This document shows, piece by piece, positions 8,870-14,569 of a stretch of 25,036 bases of DNA. The notes under the pieces were generated by a model. It saw nothing but the letters and a program-made list of their open reading frames with translations. It was not told the DNA's origin and did no database searches. This DNA is from a virus. Made by a program: the position numbers and the translations under genes. Location: IMG/VR virus record IMGVR_UViG_3300008450_000413, positions 1 through 25,036 of that record. One strand, 5' to 3'. Every line of letters starts with the position of its first letter. Positions within the stretch are counted from its first letter, which is position 1.

Positions 8870-9766
8870 ATGGCAACTCAAACAGGCGCAGCCGCACTAC
8901 AAACCCTAGCAACATTAACCTGTCAAGCCAGAGGCGGCAAAACGCTGGCCACAGCGGCAGTGTCATCAGCATTTACATTCATTCCAGTCACAGGCTTTAT
9001 ACCCTACTCACAGGGTATTCTAGATCCTCTGTCAAACACAATCAAAGCACAGGGTCAGGCTCGTTGGGGCAGTTTGCTAGGCAGCAAGTGGTCAACATTT
9101 AATTCCTATGTAAACACATTCTTGCCCATACGCTGGACCAGCAGTCTAATAGACACAGGTGAGGTGGCCTATTTCAACATTGCCATTTCAAGTGAATTTG
9201 AAGGCGGCGTGTTCTATAGAATCTATGTTAGTGAAACAGGTGCGTTTGCAGGCGAAGAAACTGAATATCTAATTCAAGACGGAGATAGCAACATTGCCGC
9301 TTTCTATGGTAGATTCCTGTATGTGACTGCGGAGTGTTCAGGACTGGAACTCAGCAAGATGCAGATTACCACAGACAAAGAAGTTGTGGAGTTTACCTAT
9401 AGAGATTTAAACACAGCCAATCTAAGTGGTTCTAGTTCATTAAGAACACTAAACTTGGACAACCCAATTAGTCTAATCACTGAAATGGTTATAACACCTA
9501 GAGCCCCAACTGCCTATGCAGTGGATCTTTATGTCAGCAACACAGCAACCAGCACCTTGTTGATACCCATTGTGGTCAGCAAGGCAGCAGGTGGAGTTTA
9601 CATAGCCACAGATTACATAGCCACTGATTACTTTGCTTCATCATTTGGTGCTAGTTTTGCACTTTACGGCATAGACAATCAACCTAGAGACGGCATTGTG
9701 GATATTTCACTGAAGGGTTTGCCAAGACAGGTGATGGCAGGCGGTAATCTATTGGTTATCAAATAA
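8870..9766 (+). CDS. Putative virion/tail protein, 298 aa, unknown
   Basis: No family is recognised. It follows the J-type gene by 9 bases with AAGGA ahead of the ATG, so it is probably co-expressed and tail-associated. The first 30 residues, with LTCQARGGKTLATA and AVSSAFTF, resemble one unit of the 20-residue repeat in the 795-residue protein at 17539-19926. The rest looks beta-rich: aromatic segments WSTFNSYVNTFLPIRW and YFNIAISSEFEGGVFYRIY, then DVDLYVSN-like strands reading YAVDLYVSN, and an odd duplicated YIATDYIATDYF near residue 245. The C-terminus ends in RQVMAGGNLLVIK. A tail-tip accessory or fibre role is inferred from position only. Confidence 0.5.
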   Translation: MATQTGAAALQTLATLTCQARGGKTLATAAVSSAFTFIPVTGFIPYSQGILDPLSNTIKAQGQARWGSLLGSKWSTFNSYVNTFLPIRWTSSLIDTGEVAYFNIAISSEFEGGVFYRIYVSETGAFAGEETEYLIQDGDSNIAAFYGRFLYVTAECSGLELSKMQITTDKEVVEFTYRDLNTANLSGSSSLRTLNLDNPISLITEMVITPRAPTAYAVDLYVSNTATSTLLIPIVVSKAAGGVYIATDYIATDYFASSFGASFALYGIDNQPRDGIVDISLKGLPRQVMAGGNLLVIK

Positions 9767-9770
9767 CACT

Positions 9771-9778
9771 AATAAATA
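9771..9778 (+). promoter_or_regulatory. T4-late-like box AATAAATA
   Basis: AATAAATA differs by one base from the T4-type late promoter TATAAATA and lies in the 28-base gap before the ATG at 9795, 16 bases upstream. GAGAGGA at 9780-9786 is the likely ribosome binding site. It shares its TAAATA core with five other gaps in the window. Promoter function is inferred. Confidence 0.35.
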
Positions 9779-9794
9779 TTGAGAGGAACAAACA

Positions 9795-10277
9795 ATGACA
9801 TTTCCAACAGGAACAGTAATATCAACAGACAATGTGGACAGCCCGGATGATGATCCCAGCCTAGCCCGTGGTGATATCTACAATCTAATCGTAGCAGTAA
9901 ATCAACTGATTGCTTCAGTGAATGCTGCCAATGGTGTCCTCGCTCTAGACGGTGGTGGTAAAGTATCTACTAGTTTTATTCCAGGAACCATTTCAGTCAC
10001 TGGCGATCAAACCTTGTCGCCAACCAACGGCATTATTAGTCTGCGTAATGTTCTGCGTATGCGACAGATCCAATTTGTGCAGTTGGGTTCAATAGCAGGC
10101 ACCACTTCACCAACATCAGGTGATGTTGTTTATCTAACAGATGGTGATGGTGGCAGACCCTGCCTAGCAGTTTACAATGGCACCAATTGGCGCATTGTTA
10201 GATTGGGCACACAGGTTGGACCAAGTGCAGCCGCATTAGCATCCGCGTTTACTCTAACTGCAACGGCGGTGCCTTAA
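9795..10277 (+). CDS. Short tail fibre-type protein, 160 aa
   Basis: The N-terminus MTFPTGTVISTDNVDSPDDD followed by ARGDIYNLIVAVNQLI resembles phage fibre proteins that attach via a short helix. Residues about 48-60 (VLALDGGGKVSTSFIP) match the L-D-x-x-G-K-v-x-x-x-x-i-P pattern frequent in fibres. A small beta domain follows, with GDVVYLTDGDGGRPCLAVYNG, as in fibre C-terminal caps that end with NG-x-x-W. The last residues, ALASAFTLTATAVP, resemble the start of the 20-residue repeat in the protein at 17539. It is spaced one base from the next gene. Fibre assignment is by pattern, not by a named family. Confidence 0.6.
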   Translation: MTFPTGTVISTDNVDSPDDDPSLARGDIYNLIVAVNQLIASVNAANGVLALDGGGKVSTSFIPGTISVTGDQTLSPTNGIISLRNVLRMRQIQFVQLGSIAGTTSPTSGDVVYLTDGDGGRPCLAVYNGTNWRIVRLGTQVGPSAAALASAFTLTATAVP

Positions 10278-10278
10278 A

Positions 10279-10467
10279 ATGACACTAAAAGAGCTTGCTA
10301 AAGAAATTGAAATAATCAAAAGCAATCACTTGGCTCATATGGCTGAGGATATTGATCGTGTAGAGAAGAAGGTGGAGAAAATGGATACCAGAGTGTGGGC
10401 CATATTGTTATTGTTGGTAGGTGCAGTGGTTTTACCAGCACTGGTAGAGTTCGTGCAAAAGATTTAA
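10279..10467 (+). CDS. Small coiled-coil membrane protein, possible holin (XhlA-like)
   Basis: This 62-residue protein has a charged coiled-coil N-terminal half (EIEIIKSNHLAHMAEDIDRV, then EKKVEKMDTRV) and one membrane segment, WAILLLLVGAVVLPALVEFV, with a short charged end. The layout matches XhlA/haemolysin-type small phage proteins associated with lysis, and also small virion membrane proteins. No endolysin gene lies next to it, so a holin role is only a possibility. It starts one base after the upstream stop and is the last gene before the terminator at 10490. Confidence 0.6.
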   Translation: MTLKELAKEIEIIKSNHLAHMAEDIDRVEKKVEKMDTRVWAILLLLVGAVVLPALVEFVQKI

Positions 10468-10489
10468 GACTCATCTATCCAAAACACTG

Positions 10490-10530
10490 AAAAAAAGCCG
10501 TGTTTGCGACATCAGCAACACGGTTTTTTT
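10490..10530 (+). terminator. Strong intrinsic terminator, A-rich/U-rich (possibly bidirectional)
   Basis: CCGTGTT at 10498-10504 pairs perfectly with AACACGG at 10517-10523. The stem is preceded by a run of seven A at 10490-10496 and followed by seven T at 10524-10530. Extra pairing of the A and T runs lengthens the stem. It ends the tail transcription unit 22 bases after the 62-residue gene. Confidence 0.9.
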
Positions 10531-10531
10531 G

Positions 10532-10631
10532 TGGCTCAAAATGTGAATTTGCGTTTTATACGCCTAGACATACTAGCACCAGTCCCGCTCACATTTGAGG
10601 GGCATTTAAGAGCCATATTTTAAATATTGGC
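10532..10631 (+). promoter_or_regulatory. Structured leader with competing helices before the 10632 gene
   Basis: The non-coding stretch forms several helices. TGGCTC (10532-10537) pairs with GAGCCA (10610-10615). AAATGTGA (10539-10546) pairs with TCACATTT (10589-10596). GCGT/ACGC (10551-10563) and CTAG/CTAG (10564-10576) form two abutting small hairpins inside. GCCATATT (10612-10619) can instead pair with AATA(T)TGGC (10623-10631), directly against the ATG, which excludes the outer helix. This resembles a switch or attenuator leader, or alternatively a set of protein-binding palindromes. No known riboswitch class was recognised. A TTTAAATA box (10619-10626) lies inside it. Confidence 0.45.
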
Positions 10632-11105
10632 ATGCTAACCAAAGAACAACTACATCTCAAACTGTCAGAAGTGGCAGAGTTTCGTATGCCCAAACTTTCA
10701 GCCAGTGAAATCAAAATATCTAAACAAAAAGCCAGAGGCAAGGGTCGCCCCACAAAAGAAGAACAGTATCAAGAAGAACACGAAGAAGTGTTTTTGGACC
10801 TCTTTCAAGGCATCAATCCCACTCATGCTCCTGAATTGGTTAAACTACATATCAAACCCATAGACTGTGAAGACTGCGGTGCTCATTGTGAGAATGGTAG
10901 ACAAATGGAAATTAAATTCTACAAAGCCGTGCCCAATCACATTGCACATCGCAGAGATCGTTGTTTGACCTGCAACAAATACAAGGATCCCAACACAGGT
11001 GAGTTTACACTACCACAAGGTCCTGCTTGTCAGGTCTACCTAAATTGGGCAAAGAGTCAATTTTCTCTCAGAAATAAACAGGCTAAAAAAGATCTTGCTA
11101 AATAA
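10632..11105 (+). CDS. Putative zinc-binding protein, 157 aa, unknown
   Basis: The family is not recognised. Cysteines C79-x2-C82, C86 and C111-x2-C114 are spaced as a two-knuckle zinc site (C79, C82, C111 and C114 are the likely ligands). The basic segment HIAHRRDRC stands before the second knuckle, and another Cys is at 133. Residues about 33-45 read ARGKGRPTKEE, an AT-hook-like GRP core, so nucleic-acid binding is plausible. The N-terminus is helical and highly charged, and the C-terminus is Lys-rich. No Shine-Dalgarno precedes the ATG at 10632, which sits 5 bases after a TAAATA box. It starts the accessory island between two terminators. Regulator or nuclease are both possible; neither is shown. 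Confidence 0.6.
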   Translation: MLTKEQLHLKLSEVAEFRMPKLSASEIKISKQKARGKGRPTKEEQYQEEHEEVFLDLFQGINPTHAPELVKLHIKPIDCEDCGAHCENGRQMEIKFYKAVPNHIAHRRDRCLTCNKYKDPNTGEFTLPQGPACQVYLNWAKSQFSLRNKQAKKDLAK

Positions 11106-11205
11106 TTTTAGCAGAGCACTATTCTCCATAATAGATTGTCAGGCTGGCATATAAAAATTGGGTGAAAGTTATTGCCATTACATAACCCAAATTGCTCTGT
11201 TAGAA
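11106..11205 (+). ncRNA. Candidate structured RNA with pseudoknot, unknown class
   Basis: Helices account for most of this non-coding stretch. A closing stem pairs TAGCAGAGCA (11109-11118) with TGCTCTGTTA (11193-11202), 10 bp with one G-U, extendable to 11106/11205. Next is the hairpin CTATT/AATAG (11119-11134). Then TGGCA(t)ATAA (11145-11154) pairs with TTATTGCCA (11069+100, i.e. 11169-11177). Its loop carries TTGGGT (11158-11163), complementary to ACCCAA (11185-11190), which makes an H-type pseudoknot with loops of 3, 5 and 7 bases. An intrinsic terminator follows at once. It could be a 3' UTR element, an attenuator or a small RNA. Pairing is read by eye; no folding or covariation test was possible. 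Confidence 0.45.
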
Positions 11206-11225
11206 GGCCCCTTCCGTGGGGCTTT
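11204..11225 (+). terminator. Intrinsic terminator AAGGCCCC-loop-GGGGCTTT
   Basis: AAGGCCCC (11204-11211) pairs with GGGGCTTT (11218-11225), an 8-bp stem with one G-U and a 6-base loop. The following T tract is interrupted (CGTTTGACTACTTTTT). It separates the zinc-protein gene and the structured stretch from the promoter at 11245. Confidence 0.8.
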
Positions 11226-11244
11226 CGTTTGACTACTTTTTCTA

Positions 11245-11273
11245 TTGACAAGGGGTTATTTAGAGTGTAGACT
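11245..11273 (+). promoter_or_regulatory. Sigma70-like promoter TTGACA-N17-TAGACT
   Basis: A perfect -35 hexamer TTGACA (11245-11250) stands 17 bases before TAGACT (11268-11273, 4 of 6 matches to TATAAT). It lies just after the terminator and about 30 bases before the ATG at 11305. A TAAATA box at 11273-11278 overlaps its end. It probably drives the 11305-12733 gene set. Confidence 0.65.
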
Positions 11274-11304
11274 AAATACATTAGTCAGACAAAGGAGAAA
11301 ACTA

Positions 11305-11682
11305 ATGGCAATCAAACAACCTTATATCGTGCTGGAGCAACGACAAGGGCACAGTCAAAAATACGGCACTGAAATGACTACTATCATTATGGTAGGTGTC
11401 AAGGACCGTAGAGAGTATGTGACTTACATAGACTCACCCAATCGCAATGCTGCCAATTGGCAACACATCACACGCAACACCACACACGGATTCGTTCTAC
11501 GCAATCTCAACACCACTGCAAAGTCTACTAAAAAAGGACAGACAATTATCAATGCTGACAGCCAGCCTATCATTGAATGGGAAACTGACACATTGGATGA
11601 AGTGCTGGTAGATGCACAAAAGTTTTGGGCTGAAGAGGATCGCAAAAAAGACAGCGACAAGTTTGGAGATTTATTTGAATGA
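11305..11682 (+). CDS. Unknown protein, 125 aa, acidic C-terminus
   Basis: ATG at 11305 is chosen because AAAGGAG (11291-11297) precedes it; an in-frame GTG/ATG-type start near 11245 would lie in the promoter. The protein begins MAIKQPYIVLEQRQGHSQKY and has a compact, beta-looking core (MTTIIMVGVKDRREYVTYID), then a helical charged C-terminus ending DSDKFGDLFE. Such an acidic, aromatic tip is seen on phage single-stranded DNA-binding proteins, and the core could be an OB-like fold, but no defining motif is present and this is only a guess. It overlaps the next small gene by 4 bases (ATGA), forming an operon with it. Confidence 0.6.
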   Translation: MAIKQPYIVLEQRQGHSQKYGTEMTTIIMVGVKDRREYVTYIDSPNRNAANWQHITRNTTHGFVLRNLNTTAKSTKKGQTIINADSQPIIEWETDTLDEVLVDAQKFWAEEDRKKDSDKFGDLFE

Positions 11683-11858
11683 TTACCAAACTGACCAAAC
11701 ACGACACGCACTCTGTGAAAATACATCTAACCAAACCCAACAGCAAACACTATGCGGCATTGAGATGTGTTGAATGCAATGTGCATATTCAGTGGTTAAG
11801 CAACAAAGATACAGAAATAATTGCCGCCAATGGTGTTGATTATTATAATAAAGGATAA
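11679..11858 (+). CDS. Small CxxC protein, 59 aa
   Basis: This short gene starts at an ATGA overlap with the upstream stop and ends 3 bases before the next ATG. It encodes 59 residues beginning MITKLTKHDTHSVKIH. The centre reads HYAALRCVECNVHIQWL, with C30-x2-C33 and nearby His residues, like the small single-knuckle zinc-ribbon proteins of marine phages that pair with DNA-metabolism genes. The tail is acidic and Tyr-rich (DYYNKG). With one CxxC, metal binding would need His residues or dimerisation. Tight packing in the operon supports a real gene; its function is unknown. Confidence 0.65.
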   Translation: MITKLTKHDTHSVKIHLTKPNSKHYAALRCVECNVHIQWLSNKDTEIIAANGVDYYNKG

Positions 11859-11861
11859 TAT

Positions 11862-12563
11862 ATGATAACAAAGTTTAATAAAGAAGAACAAAGAACAACA
11901 AAGTCCAATGGGTCGACTTCGTCTAGTTCAGTGGCTTCGCCAAGTGAAACACTTGTTTCTGACTTCCTGCCAATCCAGGAGGCGCAAGCCTCAATTACAC
12001 CACTTGAATTAGCGCCAACACCAATCCTAAGCAAATCAATGATAGAGCGGGCGGTAATTACATTCTTTGATAATGGAGAAACTGCCAAACAACGATATAA
12101 AATTGCAGTTAGAGTAAACCTAAAAGACGAAGATACAAAAACCAGTCCTGAGTTTATTGCACCATTAACCAAAGATGGTCGTTCCTTTCGTAGATACACA
12201 GCACCTGGCACTAAAGATGACCTAATTGATTTCCACAATGAAATGCGTGTCTATGTCAAACAACTAGGAGTAGATAACAAACCCTACTTTGGCAAGTTCC
12301 ATCTAAATCAAAACAATTGGGGCAACGGCATAAGCAAGATACAAGTAGAACCTTACTCATATGCCTCAGTTTGGTATGATGGCGAAGGTTGGAGTGGTGT
12401 GGTTAAAATTTATGATTTTGTTTTGCCATTTGATTTATTCAATACCAACATCACTGACAAACAAACCAAGATGGGTGTAAAGTCCACATATCTTTGGCAA
12501 AATCCCAAATATGAAAAAACTCAAAGACCTCTTACCTGGGCACAGAAGAGGGCACTAAAATGA
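11862..12563 (+). CDS. Unknown protein, 233 aa, disordered N-terminus
   Basis: AAAGGA lies about 7 bases before the ATG at 11862. Residues about 1-55 are Ser/Thr/Glu-rich and likely disordered. The rest looks folded, with strands such as RYKIAVRVNLKDED and YASVWYDGEGWSGVVKIYDF, a helix LIDFHNEMRVYVKQLG, and a basic C-terminus RPLTWAQKRALK. No family or catalytic motif was recognised. The DNA for the N-terminal tail (about 11905-12010) uses TCG and GCG codons more than its neighbours, hinting at a separate origin for that segment. It is the longest gene of the island and overlaps the next small ORF by 4 bases. Function is unknown. Confidence 0.65.
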   Translation: MITKFNKEEQRTTKSNGSTSSSSVASPSETLVSDFLPIQEAQASITPLELAPTPILSKSMIERAVITFFDNGETAKQRYKIAVRVNLKDEDTKTSPEFIAPLTKDGRSFRRYTAPGTKDDLIDFHNEMRVYVKQLGVDNKPYFGKFHLNQNNWGNGISKIQVEPYSYASVWYDGEGWSGVVKIYDFVLPFDLFNTNITDKQTKMGVKSTYLWQNPKYEKTQRPLTWAQKRALK

Positions 12564-12733
12564 AACTATTATGCACCATGTCAGATGAAGAATTTGAACA
12601 AATCAAAACGCACATTGAATGTCGTGAATGGTCGAACCCCATGCAAGACGAATTCATCTTTTATGATGCCACTGAACATTTTCAATTAATCCTAGCCCTC
12701 TTTTCAATAACCACCTATACCAGCGGAGAATAA
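12560..12733 (+). CDS. Small acidic protein, 57 aa, unknown
   Basis: The ATG at 12560 overlaps the preceding TGA (ATGA), and the stop lies 7 bases before the next gene. The 57 residues begin MKLLCTMSDEEFEQIKTHIE and continue with REWSNPMQDEFIFYDATEHF. The chain is acidic, partly helical, with two Cys. No family was recognised. The overlap coupling and the frame filling an otherwise empty 170-base gap are the main support. Confidence 0.55.
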   Translation: MKLLCTMSDEEFEQIKTHIECREWSNPMQDEFIFYDATEHFQLILALFSITTYTSGE

Positions 12734-12736
12734 ATA
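12729..12736 (+). promoter_or_regulatory. TAAATA box immediately before the 12741 ATG
   Basis: AATAAATA, one mismatch from TATAAATA, ends only 4 bases before the ATG and overlaps the preceding stop codon. The nearest Shine-Dalgarno-like GGAG (12725-12728) is 12 bases from the ATG. If the box is a promoter, the transcript would be leaderless or nearly so. Confidence 0.35.
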
Positions 12737-12740
12737 CATC

Positions 12741-13088
12741 ATGCCAAGAACAGGACCAAGACCACATTGCCGTAGATACCCAGATCCAGTGGATAACAAA
12801 TTGTTTATGGACTGTATGCGAGCCAGAGCACAGGCTTATTATATGGGCCAAGAATGGACTATTTCGGAAGATGACTACATTGCCATTTGGCGCACTAATG
12901 ATCGCTACCTAAACAAGGGTCGCTCCAACGATCAATACTGCCTAGTGCGTCTAGACTATGATCAAGATTGGCACCTAGACAATGTGCAAATAGTCACTAG
13001 ACTAGAACACTATCAATTGTGTTCAAGAGACAAGGTTGGCAAATTTGCTGAAAGAAAACGCAAAAGGGAGAGTGTAAAAAATGTTTGA
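12741..13088 (+). CDS. Small conserved phage protein, HNH-like remnant, 115 aa
   Basis: The chain reads as a known small phage pattern: RARAQAYYMGQEWTIS, then DDYIAIW, a G-R turn (LNKGRSNDQYCLVRLDYDQD), and WHLDNVQIVTRLEHYQL. The last segment resembles the D-N-V/L-x-I/L-x-T-R ending of HNH_3/AP2-HNH endonucleases. The histidine pair expected ahead of it is not visible, so nuclease activity is doubtful. The C-terminus is strongly basic (FAERKRKRESVK), consistent with nucleic-acid binding. It overlaps the next gene by 8 bases (13081-13088). The family resemblance is remembered, not searched. Confidence 0.55.
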   Translation: MPRTGPRPHCRRYPDPVDNKLFMDCMRARAQAYYMGQEWTISEDDYIAIWRTNDRYLNKGRSNDQYCLVRLDYDQDWHLDNVQIVTRLEHYQLCSRDKVGKFAERKRKRESVKNV

Positions 13089-13323
13089 TCCTAATTTCTC
13101 ACCATACGATGCACTTCAAATACTTAATAACAAGACCACACAGTTGGATCTTAATCTAGCCAATTTGATAAAGGCACATAACAGCATGGCCAAATTGGTA
13201 GAAGATCAAGGTCATGCCATTGATGCACTCACCATGGGCTTAAACAATGCCAACAAGGCAAACCAAATATTGATGAGTGACATGATCTCAACAATGACTG
13301 AAAAACTAAAGGATATAAGATAA
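13081..13323 (+). CDS. Small coiled-coil protein, 80 aa
   Basis: The protein is almost entirely helical. It begins [20 protein letters not shown] and has heptad-like hydrophobics through [20 protein letters not shown] and [20 protein letters not shown]. No membrane segment or signal peptide is visible. It starts within the previous gene's end and its TAA overlaps the ATG of the fibre gene (TAATG), so it is translationally linked to the fibre. A small structural or fibre-assembly chaperone role is possible but not shown. Confidence 0.55.
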   Translation: MFDPNFSPYDALQILNNKTTQLDLNLANLIKAHNSMAKLVEDQGHAIDALTMGLNNANKANQILMSDMISTMTEKLKDIR

Positions 13324-13949
13324 TGGCCAAGCCCGCAATCACATTAAGAAGCACCAAAGGTGCCGCACTGACCTATGCAGAACTAGACACCAATTTTACC
13401 AATGTCAAAGATGCCACTATCACTATCACAGGTGATAGCGGTAGCAAAACACTAGATCTAAATGACACACTCACCGTGGCAGGAGGCGTTGCTTTAACTT
13501 CTAGTGTCGCAGGTTCTACAATAACACTAAATCTAGACAACACCGCAGTCACAGCAGGCTCATATACTTCTGCCAATATCACTGTGGATGCACAAGGGCG
13601 TATTACTGCCGCAGCCAATGGCACAGGTGGAGGTGGCACAATTCAAGCAGGTGATCAATATCAATTTGCCTACTATGATCTAGCAAATGGCAACACCAGG
13701 GTCAACAACAGTCCAGCTCTGTTAACAGATGCCACAGATGGCCTACATCTTGGGGCTGACCTAGATGTAGGAGGCTACAACATTACCAGTGTGAGTGGCA
13801 ATGTGCAATTTGGCAAACAGGTAGTTTTTAAAAATTATACTACCACAGAACAAAATGCACTTACAGGTGTTAGTGGTATGGTTATCTTTAACACCACCAC
13901 CAACAAGTTAAGAGTGTATGCCAGCGGTGCTTGGGTTGATCTCCACTAA
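13323..13949 (+). CDS. Tail fibre-type protein A, 208 aa
   Basis: Residues about 1-100 form a domain shared with the protein at 14570: [20 protein letters not shown], then [12 protein letters not shown] and [20 protein letters not shown] followed by GRITAA. The T-V-D-A-Q-G-R motif is widespread in fibres. A Gly-rich hinge (GTGGGG) leads to a different C-terminus with [17 protein letters not shown] and the cap motif [20 protein letters not shown], a common trimeric fibre ending. The ATG overlaps the upstream stop. The shared N-terminus probably docks to the virion, while the C-terminus varies. Fibre role is inferred from these motifs. Confidence 0.7.
   Translation: MAKPAITLRSTKGAALTYAELDTNFTNVKDATITITGDSGSKTLDLNDTLTVAGGVALTSSVAGSTITLNLDNTAVTAGSYTSANITVDAQGRITAAANGTGGGGTIQAGDQYQFAYYDLANGNTRVNNSPALLTDATDGLHLGADLDVGGYNITSVSGNVQFGKQVVFKNYTTTEQNALTGVSGMVIFNTTTNKLRVYASGAWVDLH
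13536..13558 (+). repeat. 23-base direct repeat, copy 1 (other at 14786-14808)
   Basis: An exact 23-base match to 14786-14808, 1250 bases away, begins GACAACACCGCAGTC. Both lie in the shared N-terminal domain of the two fibre genes and encode DNTAVTAG. It marks a duplicated gene segment and could allow recombination between the fibres. Confidence 0.85.
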
Positions 13950-13983
13950 ATTCTAAAGTTTTTTAGGCGTTTTGAAAGTTTTC

Positions 13984-13991
13984 TATAAATA
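13984..13991 (+). promoter_or_regulatory. T4-type late promoter box TATAAATA
   Basis: A perfect TATAAATA, followed by CTTG, lies in the 117-base gap before the gene at 14067. T4-related late promoters use this octamer at -10. No clear -35 element accompanies it. The downstream hairpin leader and a terminator after the gene suggest an independent transcript. Confidence 0.5.
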
Positions 13992-14012
13992 CTTGTAGTC
14001 CACTAGGACACC

Positions 14013-14048
14013 AGACAACCATATGTTGTCTGCACAAAGACAACATAT
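14013..14048 (+). promoter_or_regulatory. Leader hairpin(s) with three alternating arms
   Basis: ATATGTTGTCT (14021-14031) pairs perfectly with AGACAACATAT (14038-14048), an 11-bp stem with a 6-base loop. AGACAAC at 14013-14019 can instead pair with the middle arm (14025-14031). AGGAG (14056-14060) and the ATG at 14067 follow. The element lies in the 5' leader of an isolated structural gene. It may stabilise the mRNA or modulate translation. Confidence 0.65.
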
Positions 14049-14066
14049 TTTAAACAGGAGACCAAT

Positions 14067-14510
14067 ATGTCCGCAGCCTCAAATTTTTTAGAAGCCAAAC
14101 TACTAGACCACGCATTGAGAGTCACACCTTACAATGCCAGTGCATTCACATCTAGCACAACTTTATATCTTGCATTGTTCACGAACACAAGTGGCAATGC
14201 CGCAACCAACCTAGAAGCAGGCACATTGACTGATGAAATCAGCACTGGTGGTGGCTCACTTTATGCTCGTAGACCCATTGCATTTGATGCTGCCACAGCC
14301 GCAGGTGGAACCACAAGTTCTGCAAGTTCAGCCACAGTGACATTCGCAACTGCTGGTGCAAGTTGGGGATCAATCTCTCACATCGCTGTGATGGATGCTT
14401 CCACTAGTGGTAATGTATTATTCTACGGTGCAGTCACAACTGCAAAAACTATTGACACTGGCGATACTTTCCAAGTATCACAAGGCAACTTAACCGTTGC
14501 TCTAGCCTAA
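14067..14510 (+). CDS. Small virion protein, 147 aa, common tail fibre/Gp80-like type
   Basis: The chain fits a widespread small phage protein: MSAASNFLEAKLLDHALRVT, then TLYLALFTNTSG, GGSLYARRPIAFDAA, ATVTFATAGASWGSISHIAV followed by MDA, and LFYGAVTTAKTIDTGDTF. Such proteins are usually annotated as tail fibre or Gp80-like; the true location in the virion is unclear to me. It has its own late-type promoter box, a strong leader hairpin, AGGAG 7 bases before the ATG, and a strong terminator after it. That layout implies a separate, probably abundant transcript. A decoration or fibre subunit role is inferred. Confidence 0.65.
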   Translation: MSAASNFLEAKLLDHALRVTPYNASAFTSSTTLYLALFTNTSGNAATNLEAGTLTDEISTGGGSLYARRPIAFDAATAAGGTTSSASSATVTFATAGASWGSISHIAVMDASTSGNVLFYGAVTTAKTIDTGDTFQVSQGNLTVALA

Positions 14511-14518
14511 TAGGCCTC

Positions 14519-14549
14519 TGAGGGTGTTAGTTTCTAGCACCCTCATTTT
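14519..14549 (+). terminator. Intrinsic terminator after the 14067 gene
   Basis: TGAGGGTGTTAG (14519-14530) pairs with CTAGCACCCTCA (14534-14545), a 12-bp stem with one G-U and a 3-base loop, followed by TTTTA. It would end the transcript of the gene at 14067 before the second fibre gene. Confidence 0.9.
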
Positions 14550-14569
14550 ACTTACAAAAGGATAATACT

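Noticed and set aside
11106-11682. Type III toxin-antitoxin locus (pseudoknot RNA, terminator, toxin)
   Set aside because: The layout is suggestive, but there is only one RNA unit, a promoter separates it from the gene, and the 125-residue protein shows no ToxN-like pattern I can recognise.
11905-11990. tRNA-like words (CTTCGTCTAG and TCGCCAAG) plus a CAAGTG-AAA-CACTTG hairpin
   Set aside because: The words are only 8-10 bases and sit in a long open frame; no acceptor stem, T-arm or anticodon loop of 7 follows, so neither a tRNA nor an attachment site can be supported.
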